From the NCBI RefSeq assembly GCF_003264935.1, contig NZ_QLOE01000004.1, positions 62,001 to 126,000 on the forward strand: a stretch of DNA of 64,000 nt, given 5' to 3'. The position numbers and the translations under genes were made by a program. This DNA comes from Methanothermobacter tenebrarum. Its GTDB lineage: Archaea; Methanobacteriota; Methanobacteria; Methanobacteriales; DSM-23052. The stretch's first letter is position 1. Each line of letters starts with the position of its first letter. The notes beneath the pieces were generated by a model that ran no database searches, had not been told where the DNA came from, and saw only the letters and a program-made list of their open reading frames with translations. Shown here piece after piece: positions 1 through 9,286 of the stretch.

Positions 1-2
1 AC

Positions 3-692
3 TTGAAAGAGATTGTAACAGCCTTTGGACCCAATGGTATAGGTAAAACAACCTTTGCAAAAATCCTCGCAGGGGTTGAGAAACCGGATAAAGGTAAAGT
101 TAAAAAGAAACTTAAAGTGGCCTATAAACCACAATACCTAAAATCAGATTTTAAAGGGACTGTTAGAGAATTTCTACATTTGAAAGCACAAGGATACGGT
201 ACCAAAATATTTAAAAGTGAAATCGCAAGGCCTTTTTCCCTTGAAGAATTAGAGGATAAAAGGGTTGAAGAGCTCAGTGGGGGAGAATTACAAAGGTTAG
301 CTATCGCCACAACACTATCTATGGATGCGGATCTTTACGTTTTTGATGAACCCACAGCCTTCTTAGACGTTGAACAGAGGCTAATGGCGGCTAAGGCCAT
401 GAGGAAGATAATAGAGAATAAGGATTCTTCTGCGATTATAATAGACCATGATATAATCTTCCTCGACTATATATCAGATAGGGCCATGGTATTCCATGGT
501 ACACCTAGTATAGAGGGGTATGCTACAAGTCCGACAGAACTTCGAAAAGCGATGAACAGTTTCCTTTCCCAGGTAGGGATAACATTTAGAAGAGATAAAG
601 AAACAAGAAGACCCAGGGTAAACAAACTCAATAGTTTCCTTGACCGTAAGCAGAAAGAAATTGGAGAATATTACTACCTCAAAAGTGAATGA
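3..692 (+). CDS. ABCE1/Rli1 ribosome-recycling ATPase (3' part, 5' end outside window)
   Basis: This is the C-terminal nucleotide-binding domain of the ABCE1 (RNase L inhibitor homologue) ATPase, which splits ribosomes after termination together with aRF1 or Pelota. Visible motifs are Walker [10 protein letters not shown] (about residues 9-17 of the fragment), signature LSGGE (91-95), Walker B/D-loop DEPTAFLD (115-122) and the H-switch IIDHD (146-150). The reading frame is open to the left edge, so the N-terminal ferredoxin-like clusters and the first ATPase domain, both expected in a protein of about 590 residues, must lie upstream. Position 3 is only the first codon able to start, not the true start. 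The downstream gene converges on it. The assignment rests on the twin-cassette-type NBD sequence; family confidence is high. Confidence 0.93.
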   Translation: MKEIVTAFGPNGIGKTTFAKILAGVEKPDKGKVKKKLKVAYKPQYLKSDFKGTVREFLHLKAQGYGTKIFKSEIARPFSLEELEDKRVEELSGGELQRLAIATTLSMDADLYVFDEPTAFLDVEQRLMAAKAMRKIIENKDSSAIIIDHDIIFLDYISDRAMVFHGTPSIEGYATSPTELRKAMNSFLSQVGITFRRDKETRRPRVNKLNSFLDRKQKEIGEYYYLKSE

Positions 693-866
693 AATACTCC
701 TCGTTAAAGGGTTTTCAAAAGGAATTAATCGTGGAATCTAGGCTTTCATCATGTGAAGGCAGGCCCAAAATGGTAGCTTATACAAGTCGATGGAAGATTT
801 CAGCAAATAAGCCAAAAATTGGTGGGATAAAGTAAAAAGAGCTTCCAAAAAAAATTTTAATTTTTT
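692..866. terminator. Convergent intergenic region with poly-T tracts
   Basis: The 3' ends of abce1 (plus) and the aminotransferase gene (minus) face each other here. Around 846-871 there are A-rich then T-rich runs that read as poly-T on either strand, the usual form of archaeal intrinsic terminators. No ORF or RNA gene is evident. Confidence 0.4.
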
Positions 867-2020
867 TAGCTTCTTAGGAATCCCATTAGATCTATGAAGT
901 TTTCTGCGAATATTTTGACTTGTTCTTTGGGGATTGAGAAGCTTAGACGGATGTATCTGTTACCGTAGAAGCGGCTGGTGTATGATCCTTGCCTTACGAA
1001 GATTTTTCTTTTAAGTAGATATTCTGTCAGATCATCTGGGGATACTCCTGTATCGTATATGTCTATGGCCATCATGTTGGCGTTTGATGGGTATACTGGT
1101 ATGAATGTACCCTCAACTTCGTCAACAGCCTTTTTTATGATCTTCTGGTTTTTGTATGTGCGTTCACGCACTCTTTTGATCCATTTTTTCTTTGTTTTTA
1201 GGGCTTTTATAGCGCCGATTTGTGATAGTGCGTTTGTCCCGAGGTCGTTTATGATAACGGCCTTGAGGGGTTCCATCATTTCTGGTACTGTTATAATACC
1301 CCCGATCCTGAGACCTGCCATTCCACAGATTTTTGAGAAACTGTAGATTGTCAGCGTCCTCTCTGGGGCGTATTTGGCTGCTAGGTAGTGTTTTTTCGCG
1401 AAGTCTCTGTATGTTACATCATGTAGAAGGTATAAGTCTTTTTCTTCGGCTATTTCTGCGAATTCTTTTATTTCGTCTTTTGTATATGATGATCCTAGGG
1501 GGTTGAGCGGATCTATGAGTGAGATTATCTTTGTTTTATTGTCTATGTTATCTCTTGCGAGTTTTGGGGTGAGTTTATATGAACATTCTTTGTTATATAT
1601 GTGTACACTTGTTACCTTTGCCCCGAATCTCCTGGCGAAGTTTTCGATTATTAGGTATCCTGGGTCTGATGTTATGATACTATCGCCTAATTCTATGTAG
1701 CTGTGCATGGTTAGGTAGAGGGATTCTGTCCCTCCGGCGGTTATGAGAGATTCGAAGCCATTTTTTAATCCTAGGTCTTTTAGTATTAGTTCTTGGAGTT
1801 CTGGGAAGCCTTCTGGTGGGGGATATTTACAATATTCGTTACTTTTTATGAATTCTATCATCGCTTCCTTTATTTCATTATGATCATTAAGATGGTTTGT
1901 ATTTTGACCCATCCATATCATTTCTTTGTCCTTGAAAACATGATTAAAAAATTCATTAATACTTTTAAAACCATTGGGTGGGATTTTAACGGTTTTATGA
2001 TACTTTTTAGGGGAAATCAT
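866..2020 (-). CDS. Class I/II PLP-dependent aminotransferase
   Basis: Fold-type I aminotransferase of the aspartate-aminotransferase superfamily, about 384 residues. Visible are the TAGGTESLY phosphate-binding stretch near residue 98, the LIDPLNPLG loop near 171-179, LLHDVTY with the Asp that pairs with the PLP ring nitrogen, the Schiff-base lysine in YSFSK (near 230) and a C-terminal IRLSF arginine for the substrate carboxylate. Substrate cannot be read from sequence; amino acid or histidinol-phosphate-type substrates are possible. I chose the ATG at 2020 because a GTGAT Shine-Dalgarno-like element sits 4 nt upstream; a GTG at 2029 in frame is the alternative. The gene is upstream of nothing obvious on its own strand apart from convergence with abce1. 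Confidence 0.85.
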   Translation of the reverse strand: MISPKKYHKTVKIPPNGFKSINEFFNHVFKDKEMIWMGQNTNHLNDHNEIKEAMIEFIKSNEYCKYPPPEGFPELQELILKDLGLKNGFESLITAGGTESLYLTMHSYIELGDSIITSDPGYLIIENFARRFGAKVTSVHIYNKECSYKLTPKLARDNIDNKTKIISLIDPLNPLGSSYTKDEIKEFAEIAEEKDLYLLHDVTYRDFAKKHYLAAKYAPERTLTIYSFSKICGMAGLRIGGIITVPEMMEPLKAVIINDLGTNALSQIGAIKALKTKKKWIKRVRERTYKNQKIIKKAVDEVEGTFIPVYPSNANMMAIDIYDTGVSPDDLTEYLLKRKIFVRQGSYTSRFYGNRYIRLSFSIPKEQVKIFAENFIDLMGFLRS

Positions 2021-2181
2021 GCATATCACTACAATTTTATTGATATGAGATCATTTTTTTGGGTTGGTGTGTTATTTATTTTTACCAGCAGCAAATCTGT
2101 CATGATTTTTTTAGATTATTTATTAGTTAAAGGTTAATAAAAGTTTTTATAATGTGAGTCTAATATTGAGTTTATATGAGT

Positions 2182-2889
2182 TCATCCTTCAAGGCCGTTT
2201 TCAACTATCCTAAATGTTGTTTCGAGTCCTTCTTGTTTGTTTTTATGTCTTTTTAAAATTGCTCGGCGTTCACCGACCACGTCTCCCTTTTGTAGTTCGA
2301 TGATTATTTTACTCCAATATTTGAGTATGGTACCTCCTACAGGTTCGATGGCGTTTCTACCCCCTGCATCGAAGAGTGAATATATTTGGTTTGTGATTAC
2401 AACGGCGAGATCATACTTTTTCGCCATCCTTAAAAGTAGGGCCATTTGGTTGCCCAGTTCGCTGTGTATCCTTGGGGAGCTCCCATCTTTTAGTCTGTAT
2501 AATGCTACAGCTGAGTCTAGGATTATGAGGTCGAATTCTTTTGGGTGTCTTTGCAAGAGTGACCATATTTTTCTTATTGTTTCCCCTTGTTCATGGAATG
2601 TTCCAGGTTCGAATAATATTATCTTCTTAGCTATCTTGTTGAAGTCTTTACCAGCCACTTGTTTTATCCTTTCGATTGATATTCCACCTTCCGTGTCTAT
2701 GAATATTACTTTCCCATGGTTTTTCGCTGTTTCAACGGCTAGTTTGATGGCTATGTTCGTCTTCCCAGATCCTGGGGGTCCATAGAATTGTGTTAAGTTT
2801 CTTTTTTCCACACCTCCACCGAGTATTCTGTCCAATGAACAGCCTGTAGGTATCTTGGCCGGTTTTTTAAAGTTTGAAAGGAGTTTCAT
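2182..2889 (-). CDS. radB: DNA repair and recombination protein RadB
   Basis: Archaeal RecA/RadA paralogue of 235 residues, the short form that consists almost only of the ATPase core and lacks the N-terminal helix-hairpin-helix domain of RadA. Walker A GPPGSGKT is at about 37-44 and Walker B LIILD at about 121-125. RadB proteins are thought to help load or stabilise RadA and to interact with Hjc resolvase. The start codon overlaps the stop of the upstream sua5-family gene by 4 bp, so the two are co-transcribed. The length is typical of the family. Confidence 0.93.
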   Translation of the reverse strand: MKLLSNFKKPAKIPTGCSLDRILGGGVEKRNLTQFYGPPGSGKTNIAIKLAVETAKNHGKVIFIDTEGGISIERIKQVAGKDFNKIAKKIILFEPGTFHEQGETIRKIWSLLQRHPKEFDLIILDSAVALYRLKDGSSPRIHSELGNQMALLLRMAKKYDLAVVITNQIYSLFDAGGRNAIEPVGGTILKYWSKIIIELQKGDVVGERRAILKRHKNKQEGLETTFRIVENGLEG

Positions 2890-3503
2890 GCTCTTAAACC
2901 TGCTATAATTTTTTTAGCTTTTTCAATACCTGCTCCTTTTCTTAAAATTTTCGGAGGATCCAGTGTAAGATCTATTACAGTTGATGCTCCCCCTTTAAGT
3001 GGTCCTGCATCAATGGCTATGTCAACTTCACCTATTTGTTGAATTATGTCCTTGATGTTATTATGGGTTTTCATCCCGGATATATTTGCACTTGTACTTG
3101 TTATTGGGAAGTCTTTTGAAAGTTCTCTCGAGATAGTATTATCTGGGATCCTTATACCAATTTTATCAGTGTTTCCCGTTAAAATCTGGGGGATTGTGTT
3201 CTTCTTTTTGAGTATGATTGTGAATGGTCCTGGTAGAAGTTTTTTGATTAGTCTTTCAATTTGAGGGTTAAGGTGAGCAATTCTTCTAATCCATTCTATG
3301 TCATGTAGGCATATAGATATTGGTTTATTAAAGGGTCTCTTCTTTAATCTGTAGAGCCTTTTTACAGCTTCTTCGTCAAATGCATTAACACCGAGACCAT
3401 ATAAGGTGTCTGTTGGGTATAATACGATGCCACCACCCTTTAGGATAGCTCTCGCCACTGTTAGATGATCCTTTAAATTTTTATCTGTTTTTATTATCTT
3501 CAT
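2886..3503 (-). CDS. Threonylcarbamoyl-AMP synthase (YrdC/Sua5 family)
   Basis: This 205-residue protein is a single YrdC domain. It makes threonylcarbamoyl-AMP from threonine, bicarbonate and ATP for the universal t6A37 modification of ANN-decoding tRNAs. The hallmarks [28 protein letters not shown] and [13 protein letters not shown] are present. It lacks the extra C-terminal Sua5 domain found in longer archaeal homologues (about 340 residues), so it is the short TsaC-like form. A TATAAATT box on the minus strand at 3523-3532 lies about 25 bp from the start, giving a very short leader. The start is divergent from the lipid synthase gene. Confidence 0.92.
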   Translation of the reverse strand: MKIIKTDKNLKDHLTVARAILKGGGIVLYPTDTLYGLGVNAFDEEAVKRLYRLKKRPFNKPISICLHDIEWIRRIAHLNPQIERLIKKLLPGPFTIILKKKNTIPQILTGNTDKIGIRIPDNTISRELSKDFPITSTSANISGMKTHNNIKDIIQQIGEVDIAIDAGPLKGGASTVIDLTLDPPKILRKGAGIEKAKKIIAGLRA

Positions 3504-3522
3504 TTCGAATCCTTTTTAGGTT

Positions 3523-3550
3523 CAATTTATACCCCCATGATTATATATTA
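3523..3550. promoter_or_regulatory. Divergent TATA boxes between sua5-like and AIP synthase genes
   Basis: A minus-strand TATAAATT (3523-3532) lies about 25 bp before the sua5-like start at 3503. A plus-strand TATATATTA (3542-3550) lies about 25 bp before the ATG at 3574. Both spacings suggest very short or absent leaders. Confidence 0.5.
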
Positions 3551-3573
3551 ATTGAATTTTATAAGAATATCCT

Positions 3574-4140
3574 ATGTTAAATAATCTCAGACCATATATT
3601 GAGAGGATGACAGGCCCCATTGCCTCAAGGATTAGGATAAACCCAAACTATGTTACATTAGCAGGTTTTATAATAGCCTTAGCGGCTGCTTACACTTTTG
3701 CAATGAGAGAATTATTCTTTGGGGGAGTGTTAATGGCCTTGAGTGGTTTTATGGATGTTATTGATGGGGCTGTTGCAAGGGAAAATTTTAAGGCGACAAA
3801 ATTCGGAGGTTTTTTGGATTCGACTTTAGACAGGTTCTCCGACGCTTTTATCCTGATAGGCATAGTCTATGGCGGTTTTATAAACTGGTTAATTGGGATG
3901 TTGGCACTTCATGCTTCTTTAAGTGTTAGTTATGTTAGGGCTCGTGCAGAAGGTGAAGGCATACCATGTAGTATAGGGATTGCTGAGAGGGCTGAGAGAC
4001 TACTAATATTAATGTTGGGGGCGTTTTTGGGCTCGTTTTTTGGGGATTTCATCATGGAAATTGCTGTTATCCTAGTTATGGTCCTTGGATATTTTACTGT
4101 GATCCAAAGGATTTATTATTCTTGGAAGATGATGCCTTGA
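3574..4140 (+). CDS. Archaetidylinositol phosphate synthase (CDP-alcohol phosphatidyltransferase)
   Basis: Integral membrane enzyme of 188 residues with the CDP-alcohol phosphotransferase signature: D61, D64, G65, A68-R69, G78, D82, D86. These aspartates coordinate the two metal ions and the CDP-lipid. The homologous, syntenic M. thermautotrophicus enzyme (MTH1691, from memory) joins CDP-archaeol and inositol-1-phosphate to make archaetidylinositol phosphate, so I infer the same reaction. Several hydrophobic segments flank the signature (about 25-60, 95-110, 140-180). The start ATG sits about 25 bp after a TATA box. It probably heads an operon with the next three small genes. Confidence 0.88.
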   Translation: MLNNLRPYIERMTGPIASRIRINPNYVTLAGFIIALAAAYTFAMRELFFGGVLMALSGFMDVIDGAVARENFKATKFGGFLDSTLDRFSDAFILIGIVYGGFINWLIGMLALHASLSVSYVRARAEGEGIPCSIGIAERAERLLILMLGAFLGSFFGDFIMEIAVILVMVLGYFTVIQRIYYSWKMMP

Positions 4141-4152
4141 GGGTGATTAGCC

Positions 4153-4389
4153 TTGGCAAGTGAAAGGATCAGAAAGGATATTGAACTTCTAGAGAAAAAT
4201 ATAAAGGAAATGTCACATCTAGATTTTAATAGGGAAGAGAAGGATATTATCCAGAGGGCTGAAAATTATAAAGAAGATTCCATATATTATCTAGAGAAGG
4301 GTGATTATATAACATCCTTCGGTTGCATAAATTATGCCCATGGTCTAATAGACTCTTTACGTATTCTACACGGGATAGGGGTTAAATAA
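4153..4389 (+). CDS. DUF357 family small helical protein
   Basis: A 78-residue charged, predicted all-helical protein resembling the archaeal DUF357 family; function unknown. It starts with TTG at 4153, supported by a GGGTGAT ribosome-binding site 5 nt upstream. It sits 12 bp after the lipid synthase gene and its stop overlaps the next ATG by one base (TAATG), so translation is likely coupled. Conserved clustering with a DUF47 protein hints at a shared role but does not name one. Confidence 0.75.
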   Translation: MASERIRKDIELLEKNIKEMSHLDFNREEKDIIQRAENYKEDSIYYLEKGDYITSFGCINYAHGLIDSLRILHGIGVK

Positions 4390-5045
4390 TGAGAAAGTTT
4401 TTCCTGAAAGAAAGTAAAGTTGAATTATATGCTAAAGAGCATGTGAAAAAAGTTTATGAGTGTTACAAGGAATTTGAGAAGATGATGCCCCACTTTTATG
4501 AAGGAAACTATGAGAAAGTGGATATTCTAACGAAGAAGGTATCAGAGTTAGAACACGAGGCAGATGAAATACGCCGGAAGATGGAAATGGGATTCTATGA
4601 GGGGGCATTTTTACCATTTGATAGGGAAGATAGGATAATGTTAACCGAAAACGTTGATAAGGTAGCTGACACGATCGAATCAACAGCATTCACAATATCA
4701 TTGAGTAAACTTGAATTCCCACCAACTTTTAAAAAAGATTTTGAAGCATTCATGGATATCATAGGACAAATTGTAGAAGCACTAAAGGATTGTATAGACT
4801 CTTTGGAGAAAGATCTTACAGAGGCTATCCGGAAAGCCCATGAGATAGAAAAACTTGAAGAAAAGGCGGATAAAATTGAAAGAAGTATATTAACTAAACT
4901 TTACAAGTCCTATAGGCATGAGGAGATTGGAGTGGTTAAACTCCTAGAAATGAAGGAAGTTGTAATACACCTTGGGAATATAGCAGATAAGGCTGAGGAT
5001 GCATCAGATCGTGTGCTTATTATAGCTGCTAAGAGGAGGGGTTGA
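4389..5045 (+). CDS. DUF47/PhoU-like helical protein (TIGR00153 family)
   Basis: A 218-residue helical protein of the DUF47 family, structurally related to PhoU. It has two PhoU-like three-helix halves with repeated acidic ExxxxD patterns (for example LEHEADEIRR near 53 and LEEKADKIERS near 155, then IADKAEDASDR near 200) that in relatives bind metal ions. Such proteins often accompany Pit-type phosphate transporters, but no transporter is encoded nearby, so a regulatory or scaffold role is only a guess. Start overlaps the DUF357 stop; stop overlaps the next gene. Confidence 0.82.
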   Translation: MRKFFLKESKVELYAKEHVKKVYECYKEFEKMMPHFYEGNYEKVDILTKKVSELEHEADEIRRKMEMGFYEGAFLPFDREDRIMLTENVDKVADTIESTAFTISLSKLEFPPTFKKDFEAFMDIIGQIVEALKDCIDSLEKDLTEAIRKAHEIEKLEEKADKIERSILTKLYKSYRHEEIGVVKLLEMKEVVIHLGNIADKAEDASDRVLIIAAKRRG

Positions 5046-5695
5046 TGACCCTCAGAGAAGCCCAGGAGGACCTTCGCTATCTTCTAGACAGAGGATATAA
5101 GAAGAGGGTTGCGCTTGATTTTGTCGCGAACCATTACAAACTGAAAAGAAAGGATAGAAATTACCTTGCAAGGTATGTGTTTTCAAAATCCACCATAAGA
5201 AGGAGAAAAGAGAAACTAGTAAGCCCAGAATCCTTGAGAGGATCCAAGATCATTTTAGATGGCTATAATGTTCTCATAACTGTGGAGAGCATACTCCAAG
5301 GGGATTTTTTCATAGCCCAAGACGGGTTCTTGAGAGATTCAAGGGGAGTTTTCGGAAAATACAAGTTGAATGATGAAACTTTCAAGGCCCTAAGACTCGT
5401 CTTTAAAGCATTAAAGGTTCTAAGGGTGGGTTTTGTAAAATTTTATTTTGACAAGAATGTCAGTTTTAGCGGGGAATTAGCATCCATTGTAAGAAGACTA
5501 TTAAAAGATTATGAGATCCATGGTGAAGTGGAATTATCATCAAATGTCGATTATAATATTAAAAGTGAAGCTGAAGACTCTGTAGTTGCTACAAGTGACA
5601 GTGCCATTATAGATAAGGCTAATAGAGTGTTTGACATCCCATTTTTTATATGGGAATATCTAATCGGCGACTCACTAGAGGTTAAAAAACAATAA
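5045..5695 (+). CDS. DUF434/DUF5616 domain protein
   Basis: About 216 residues. The N-terminal third (roughly 1-55) is a basic, helix-rich DUF434-type region; the rest begins with IILDGYNVLITVES (near 75), which resembles the DUF5616 or PIN/NYN-like fold with conserved acidic residues (D in LDGYN, EAEDS VVATSD near 175-190) that might coordinate metal. A nuclease role is therefore possible but unproven. The ATG at 5045 is preferred over the TTG at 5042 because a GGAGGG ribosome-binding site at 5035-5040 fits it better. It overlaps the preceding stop codon and ends a four-gene operon. Confidence 0.72.
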   Translation: MTLREAQEDLRYLLDRGYKKRVALDFVANHYKLKRKDRNYLARYVFSKSTIRRRKEKLVSPESLRGSKIILDGYNVLITVESILQGDFFIAQDGFLRDSRGVFGKYKLNDETFKALRLVFKALKVLRVGFVKFYFDKNVSFSGELASIVRRLLKDYEIHGEVELSSNVDYNIKSEAEDSVVATSDSAIIDKANRVFDIPFFIWEYLIGDSLEVKKQ

Positions 5696-5708
5696 AAGGG
5701 AATATTAT

Positions 5709-6806
5709 TTATTCTATGTCTTCAAACCTTCCTTTTAATTTTTCAAGGATCTCTGGTAATGTTGTGTATTCCATTTCATCGCTTGGGAGTCTGTGTGGTT
5801 CGAATGGGCCGTGTCTTCGCATGTACTCTGCTATTTCAGATGCCAGCACCCTTGAACGGTCGAATGCAGGGTCATCAAATAGGTCTATTGGTCCGATTAA
5901 TTTGCAGTTGGCAACCTGGAAGCCTAGGCCAATAACCCTAGGCGGACCGTCGAACCGGACTGGTGTGGCGTTCTTCTGGGGTACTGGCATTAGTGGGCCG
6001 TTGTGTGAGCCTCTCATCCACCCACCTACAAGGTGCGGGACTGAAAACGGTTCTAACACTTCTCCAGCTGCTGGGAAGCCTGATTGTGATCTTACTATAG
6101 CTACTGGGTCGTCTTTTCCAATGTATTTTCCTGCCATGATATTTAATCTTTCCGTGCTTACAGAAGCGGCTATTTCCCCATCGTCTTTTCTGTATATTTT
6201 TTTGATCACATAGCGGCTGATAGCACCCAAGAGGGCTAATAGGTCATACATTTCTTCTGGACATGACATTATTACTTTCTTGTGTTCTATGACGTCGAAG
6301 ATTTCGAATTTATAGCCGTTGTGTAGACTGGGGTCTATTACGAGTCCTGCAGTGTTGAATGGGTCTGCAAATATTCTAAAGAGTGGAAGGTTGAAGGCTC
6401 CTGGTTCTGTCTTATCGCAACAGAATATGATAACCGGGTCGCTTGGCCTTTCTTTGAACTCCATCTCAGCACAACCGGGGCCGAGCCCCTTTATGTTACC
6501 AGAGAATGTGTCTGAGAGCAGGTCTTGGCCTGCACCATATAGTTTCATTTCCCTTGCAAGTTTTGTTGCTTCTTTAAAGGCATTCCATGCTGTTTCGTGC
6601 ACTTCTTCGTCTTCTTCGCCTCTGTGGTGTGTCATTATAAGGTCGATGTCATCTCCACAATTGGTTATATAATAGTCTTCTAGGACCCCTGTATCCTTTG
6701 CCTCTGAGAGTATTTCATCGCATTTTTCTTTTAAGGCCTCGTGAGCACGCACGTGACCTGCTAGGCTCCCAACGTCAGCTTTAATCACACTAATTGTTGT
6801 TTTCAT
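5709..6806 (-). CDS. Fructose-1,6-bisphosphate aldolase/phosphatase (bifunctional, archaeal type V)
   Basis: 365-residue bifunctional gluconeogenic enzyme that condenses triose phosphates and dephosphorylates the product to fructose-6-phosphate. Visible features are N-terminal metal-binding acidic and His residues (ADVGS, GHVRAH, CGDDIDL, MTHHRG), the EPGAFNLPLFRIFADPFNT region, and KYIGKDD near 227-233, where Tyr228 and Lys231 match the catalytic Tyr and Schiff-base Lys known from the Sulfolobus enzyme. I chose the ATG at 6806 because a GGAGGTGC ribosome-binding site lies just upstream; the open frame extends 13 codons further with no support. It converges on the DUF434 gene. Confidence 0.95.
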   Translation of the reverse strand: MKTTISVIKADVGSLAGHVRAHEALKEKCDEILSEAKDTGVLEDYYITNCGDDIDLIMTHHRGEEDEEVHETAWNAFKEATKLAREMKLYGAGQDLLSDTFSGNIKGLGPGCAEMEFKERPSDPVIIFCCDKTEPGAFNLPLFRIFADPFNTAGLVIDPSLHNGYKFEIFDVIEHKKVIMSCPEEMYDLLALLGAISRYVIKKIYRKDDGEIAASVSTERLNIMAGKYIGKDDPVAIVRSQSGFPAAGEVLEPFSVPHLVGGWMRGSHNGPLMPVPQKNATPVRFDGPPRVIGLGFQVANCKLIGPIDLFDDPAFDRSRVLASEIAEYMRRHGPFEPHRLPSDEMEYTTLPEILEKLKGRFEDIE

Positions 6807-6877
6807 TATGGATGCACCTCCAGGTAAATATACAATTATGAACACTAGTAAAATATAGGGGTTTATTTAATTTAAAG

Positions 6878-8023
6878 TTAGTATTTTATCTTCATGATTT
6901 TTTTTAATTTTGAATCCAAGTCTAAGCTCTTTCTTATCCTTGATAGTCTTTTTGGTTCCATTTTTGTCGCTGGACGTTTTGGGGCTGCGGTGCATTCCCC
7001 ATTTGGTAGTATGGAGATTTCATAGGTTCCTATTTTTTTTGCAAGGTTTTCTATTTCTACTTTGTCAAAACCTATTAGGGGGCTTAGAATAGGGATTTTT
7101 ACACCGTATCTAGTTGCGAGGATATTTGATAGGGTTTGGGATGCAACTTGTCCGATGCTATTACCATCCACGATAGCTAGGGCGCCTATATTTTCGGCTA
7201 TTTTCTCTGCAATTTGGTACATTCCAAATTTACACAATATACAAGTAAGGTTTCTTGGGGCTTTTGAAATGCAATAATCTAGGTATTCACCATACTCCAC
7301 TGTTAATAGTTCAAATTTCACGCCTGAAGAGTATTCTTTTAATTTATCTACTAACTTTTCGACTTTTATGCTAGTTTTTTCGCTTGTATAAGGGTATGTG
7401 TCAAAGTGCAAGGCCACTATTTTACATCCTCTCTTCATTATGAGATAGGTTGCAACAGCAGAATCTATACCACCTGATAGCAGGGATATTACTTTTCCAC
7501 TTGTGCCGATTGGAAGACCCCCGGGGCCTGGTAGGATTTTGTGGAAGAGATATGTTTTCCCACCTCGGACGTCTAAGAATATTTCTATGTCAGGTTCTGT
7601 GAGGTTTACTCTGGCCCCTATCTTATTAGCGACTATTGAACCTGCGTATGCTGCAAGTTCTTGGCTTGTGAAATCATGTTTTCCGGTTCTCTTACATCTT
7701 ATTGCGAAGGATTTTTTATCATCAAATAGTCCTTCTGAGTTTAATTTTTCCACGTATTCCTTGAGTTTGGTTGAAATCACTTTTTTGTCTGTTTTCATTG
7801 CGACTGCTGGTGAGAATGATATTATCCCGAAAATCTTGGCTAGCTTGTTTAAGGCTTCTTCGAAATCTGCTGGATAAATGAATATTCTACCCCCTCTTAT
7901 GTGGGCTTTTGTTTTAAATGCGCTTTTTATGTTATGGATGAGTTGTGATTCAAATTTTCTCCTAACCTGTGGACTTTTAAGGGCTATTTCGCCGTAACGT
8001 CCGAGTATGAGGTCATAGTCCAT
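6878..8023 (-). CDS. thiI: tRNA 4-thiouridine synthase ThiI (archaeal form)
   Basis: 381 residues: an N-terminal ferredoxin-like region and THUMP domain (to about 165), then a PP-loop ATPase with SGGIDS at 183-188 that adenylates U8 of tRNA. There is no rhodanese domain. C261 and C264 (TCILC) and C344 (GECTAAP) have the spacing of the three cysteines that hold a [3Fe-4S] cluster in the Methanococcus enzyme, so sulfide-dependent thiolation is likely. The gene follows alaS and the DUF39 gene on the same strand, 15 bp downstream of the latter. Confidence 0.93.
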   Translation of the reverse strand: MDYDLILGRYGEIALKSPQVRRKFESQLIHNIKSAFKTKAHIRGGRIFIYPADFEEALNKLAKIFGIISFSPAVAMKTDKKVISTKLKEYVEKLNSEGLFDDKKSFAIRCKRTGKHDFTSQELAAYAGSIVANKIGARVNLTEPDIEIFLDVRGGKTYLFHKILPGPGGLPIGTSGKVISLLSGGIDSAVATYLIMKRGCKIVALHFDTYPYTSEKTSIKVEKLVDKLKEYSSGVKFELLTVEYGEYLDYCISKAPRNLTCILCKFGMYQIAEKIAENIGALAIVDGNSIGQVASQTLSNILATRYGVKIPILSPLIGFDKVEIENLAKKIGTYEISILPNGECTAAPKRPATKMEPKRLSRIRKSLDLDSKLKKIMKIKY

Positions 8024-8038
8024 CTGTTACACCCAAGT

Positions 8039-9286
8039 TTATCCGATGGGGAATTCGCCCGATTCTATTTTGCATTTTAATTCTTCTGCCAATTTTTTCG
8101 CCCGTTTTAGATCTGATTGTCTGCATACTACAGGGACTTTTATGCTTTTACCATTAAGGTGGAGTGTGACTTTCCCTGTTCTCATCTCGAATACATTATT
8201 TGGACAGGAATTTGCGCACATTCCGCATCCAAAGCATTTTTCAAGGTCTAGGGTATCCTCGAAGGCTAGAGTGGGGCATCTTTCAGCTACGAGGCATTTT
8301 TTACAATCAGCACACCTTTGAGGATGATATGATGGTCTTTCATCCCCCATCCAAACTGTCTTATAGTTGGTCTTGTCTATTATGCTCCTGTCTCTTATAT
8401 CAGCTATTGGTAATGGTATAATGTCATTCGTTACAAGGGTATTTGTGAATATTTCCTTGTTTAGAATGGGTATGGGGATCGCGATTGTGTTGAATATTTC
8501 TGGGCCCGCTGCTGTCCTGAAACCTCCAATATAATATGGGTTCATCTCATGGAGGTCGCCGACCATCATAAGATTTGGTTTTTCTGGCGTGCTCCTTGTA
8601 CCTTCCCCTATGATCATACCAATGGCGCCATTTAATAATATGGGGGTGCCTGGTTTTATTGTTTCCATTTTGGGATCGTTTTGGAGGGGGTTGAGTTCAC
8701 CGCATCCTGAAAATGAGAGGCCTTTAAAGGGTCCTTCCATTGGTATTGAATTGAATATGGATGCTATCGGCTCATCTCCAGGGTTTATGAAGGCCATATA
8801 ATTTTTGTATGCCATTCTTGTGCCGATTATCCTAGCGGTTTTGATCTTGTCTAGGGTTAGGCTTGTTTTTATGGTTTTGGAATCTGTTGACTCTATGATG
8901 ACTTCTATTTCTTTTCTTTTCAAGATGTCGTTGAGTAAGAATCCTCCTCCATAATCAGGGTTTTCTGTGCTTGTTGATGTTCCATATAATATGATGTCGA
9001 CGAGTCCTAGGTTTTCGTTTGGGCATGGTCCTGGGAATGCTGGTACCCCATTTAGGTAAACTTTTTTTGCTTTTTTGAATTTTCCAGGTTCTGAGACTTT
9101 AAAATGCATGATGGCGGAGGTGCCTGACATTATCCCGCAAGTGGCTGTGGTTATGATGTCCACGTCATCGATAGTTATTTTTTCTTCGTTGCGGAGCATC
9201 TTTTTTATTTGTTGGACTGTGAATATTTGGGCTTCTCCTCTTTCTACCTTTTCTTTTATAGTATTGATTGTTTTTCCCAAGCTCAA
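8039..9286 (-). CDS. DUF39 (homocysteine-biosynthesis type) protein fused to a two-cluster ferredoxin
   Basis: 415 residues. The first about 325 form a DUF39 domain, the family of L-aspartate semialdehyde sulfurtransferase that makes homocysteine from sulfide in methanogens. A conserved cysteine occurs in ITTATCGIMSG (near 51) and FSGCGELNP (near 192). The C-terminal part carries two 4Fe-4S motifs, CADCKKCLVAERCP and CFGCGMCANSCP. This architecture resembles what I recall as methanogenesis marker 16, so it may be a paralogue of the homocysteine enzyme rather than the enzyme itself. The TTG start overlaps the alaS stop (TTGA); a second TTG at 9280 has equal or better ribosome-binding-site spacing. 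Confidence 0.85.
   Translation of the reverse strand: MSLGKTINTIKEKVERGEAQIFTVQQIKKMLRNEEKITIDDVDIITTATCGIMSGTSAIMHFKVSEPGKFKKAKKVYLNGVPAFPGPCPNENLGLVDIILYGTSTSTENPDYGGGFLLNDILKRKEIEVIIESTDSKTIKTSLTLDKIKTARIIGTRMAYKNYMAFINPGDEPIASIFNSIPMEGPFKGLSFSGCGELNPLQNDPKMETIKPGTPILLNGAIGMIIGEGTRSTPEKPNLMMVGDLHEMNPYYIGGFRTAAGPEIFNTIAIPIPILNKEIFTNTLVTNDIIPLPIADIRDRSIIDKTNYKTVWMGDERPSYHPQRCADCKKCLVAERCPTLAFEDTLDLEKCFGCGMCANSCPNNVFEMRTGKVTLHLNGKSIKVPVVCRQSDLKRAKKLAEELKCKIESGEFPIG

Noticed and set aside
720-760. Possible C/D-box small RNA (an ATGATGA on the minus strand)
   Set aside because: No matching CTGA box D or second box pair at the right spacing.
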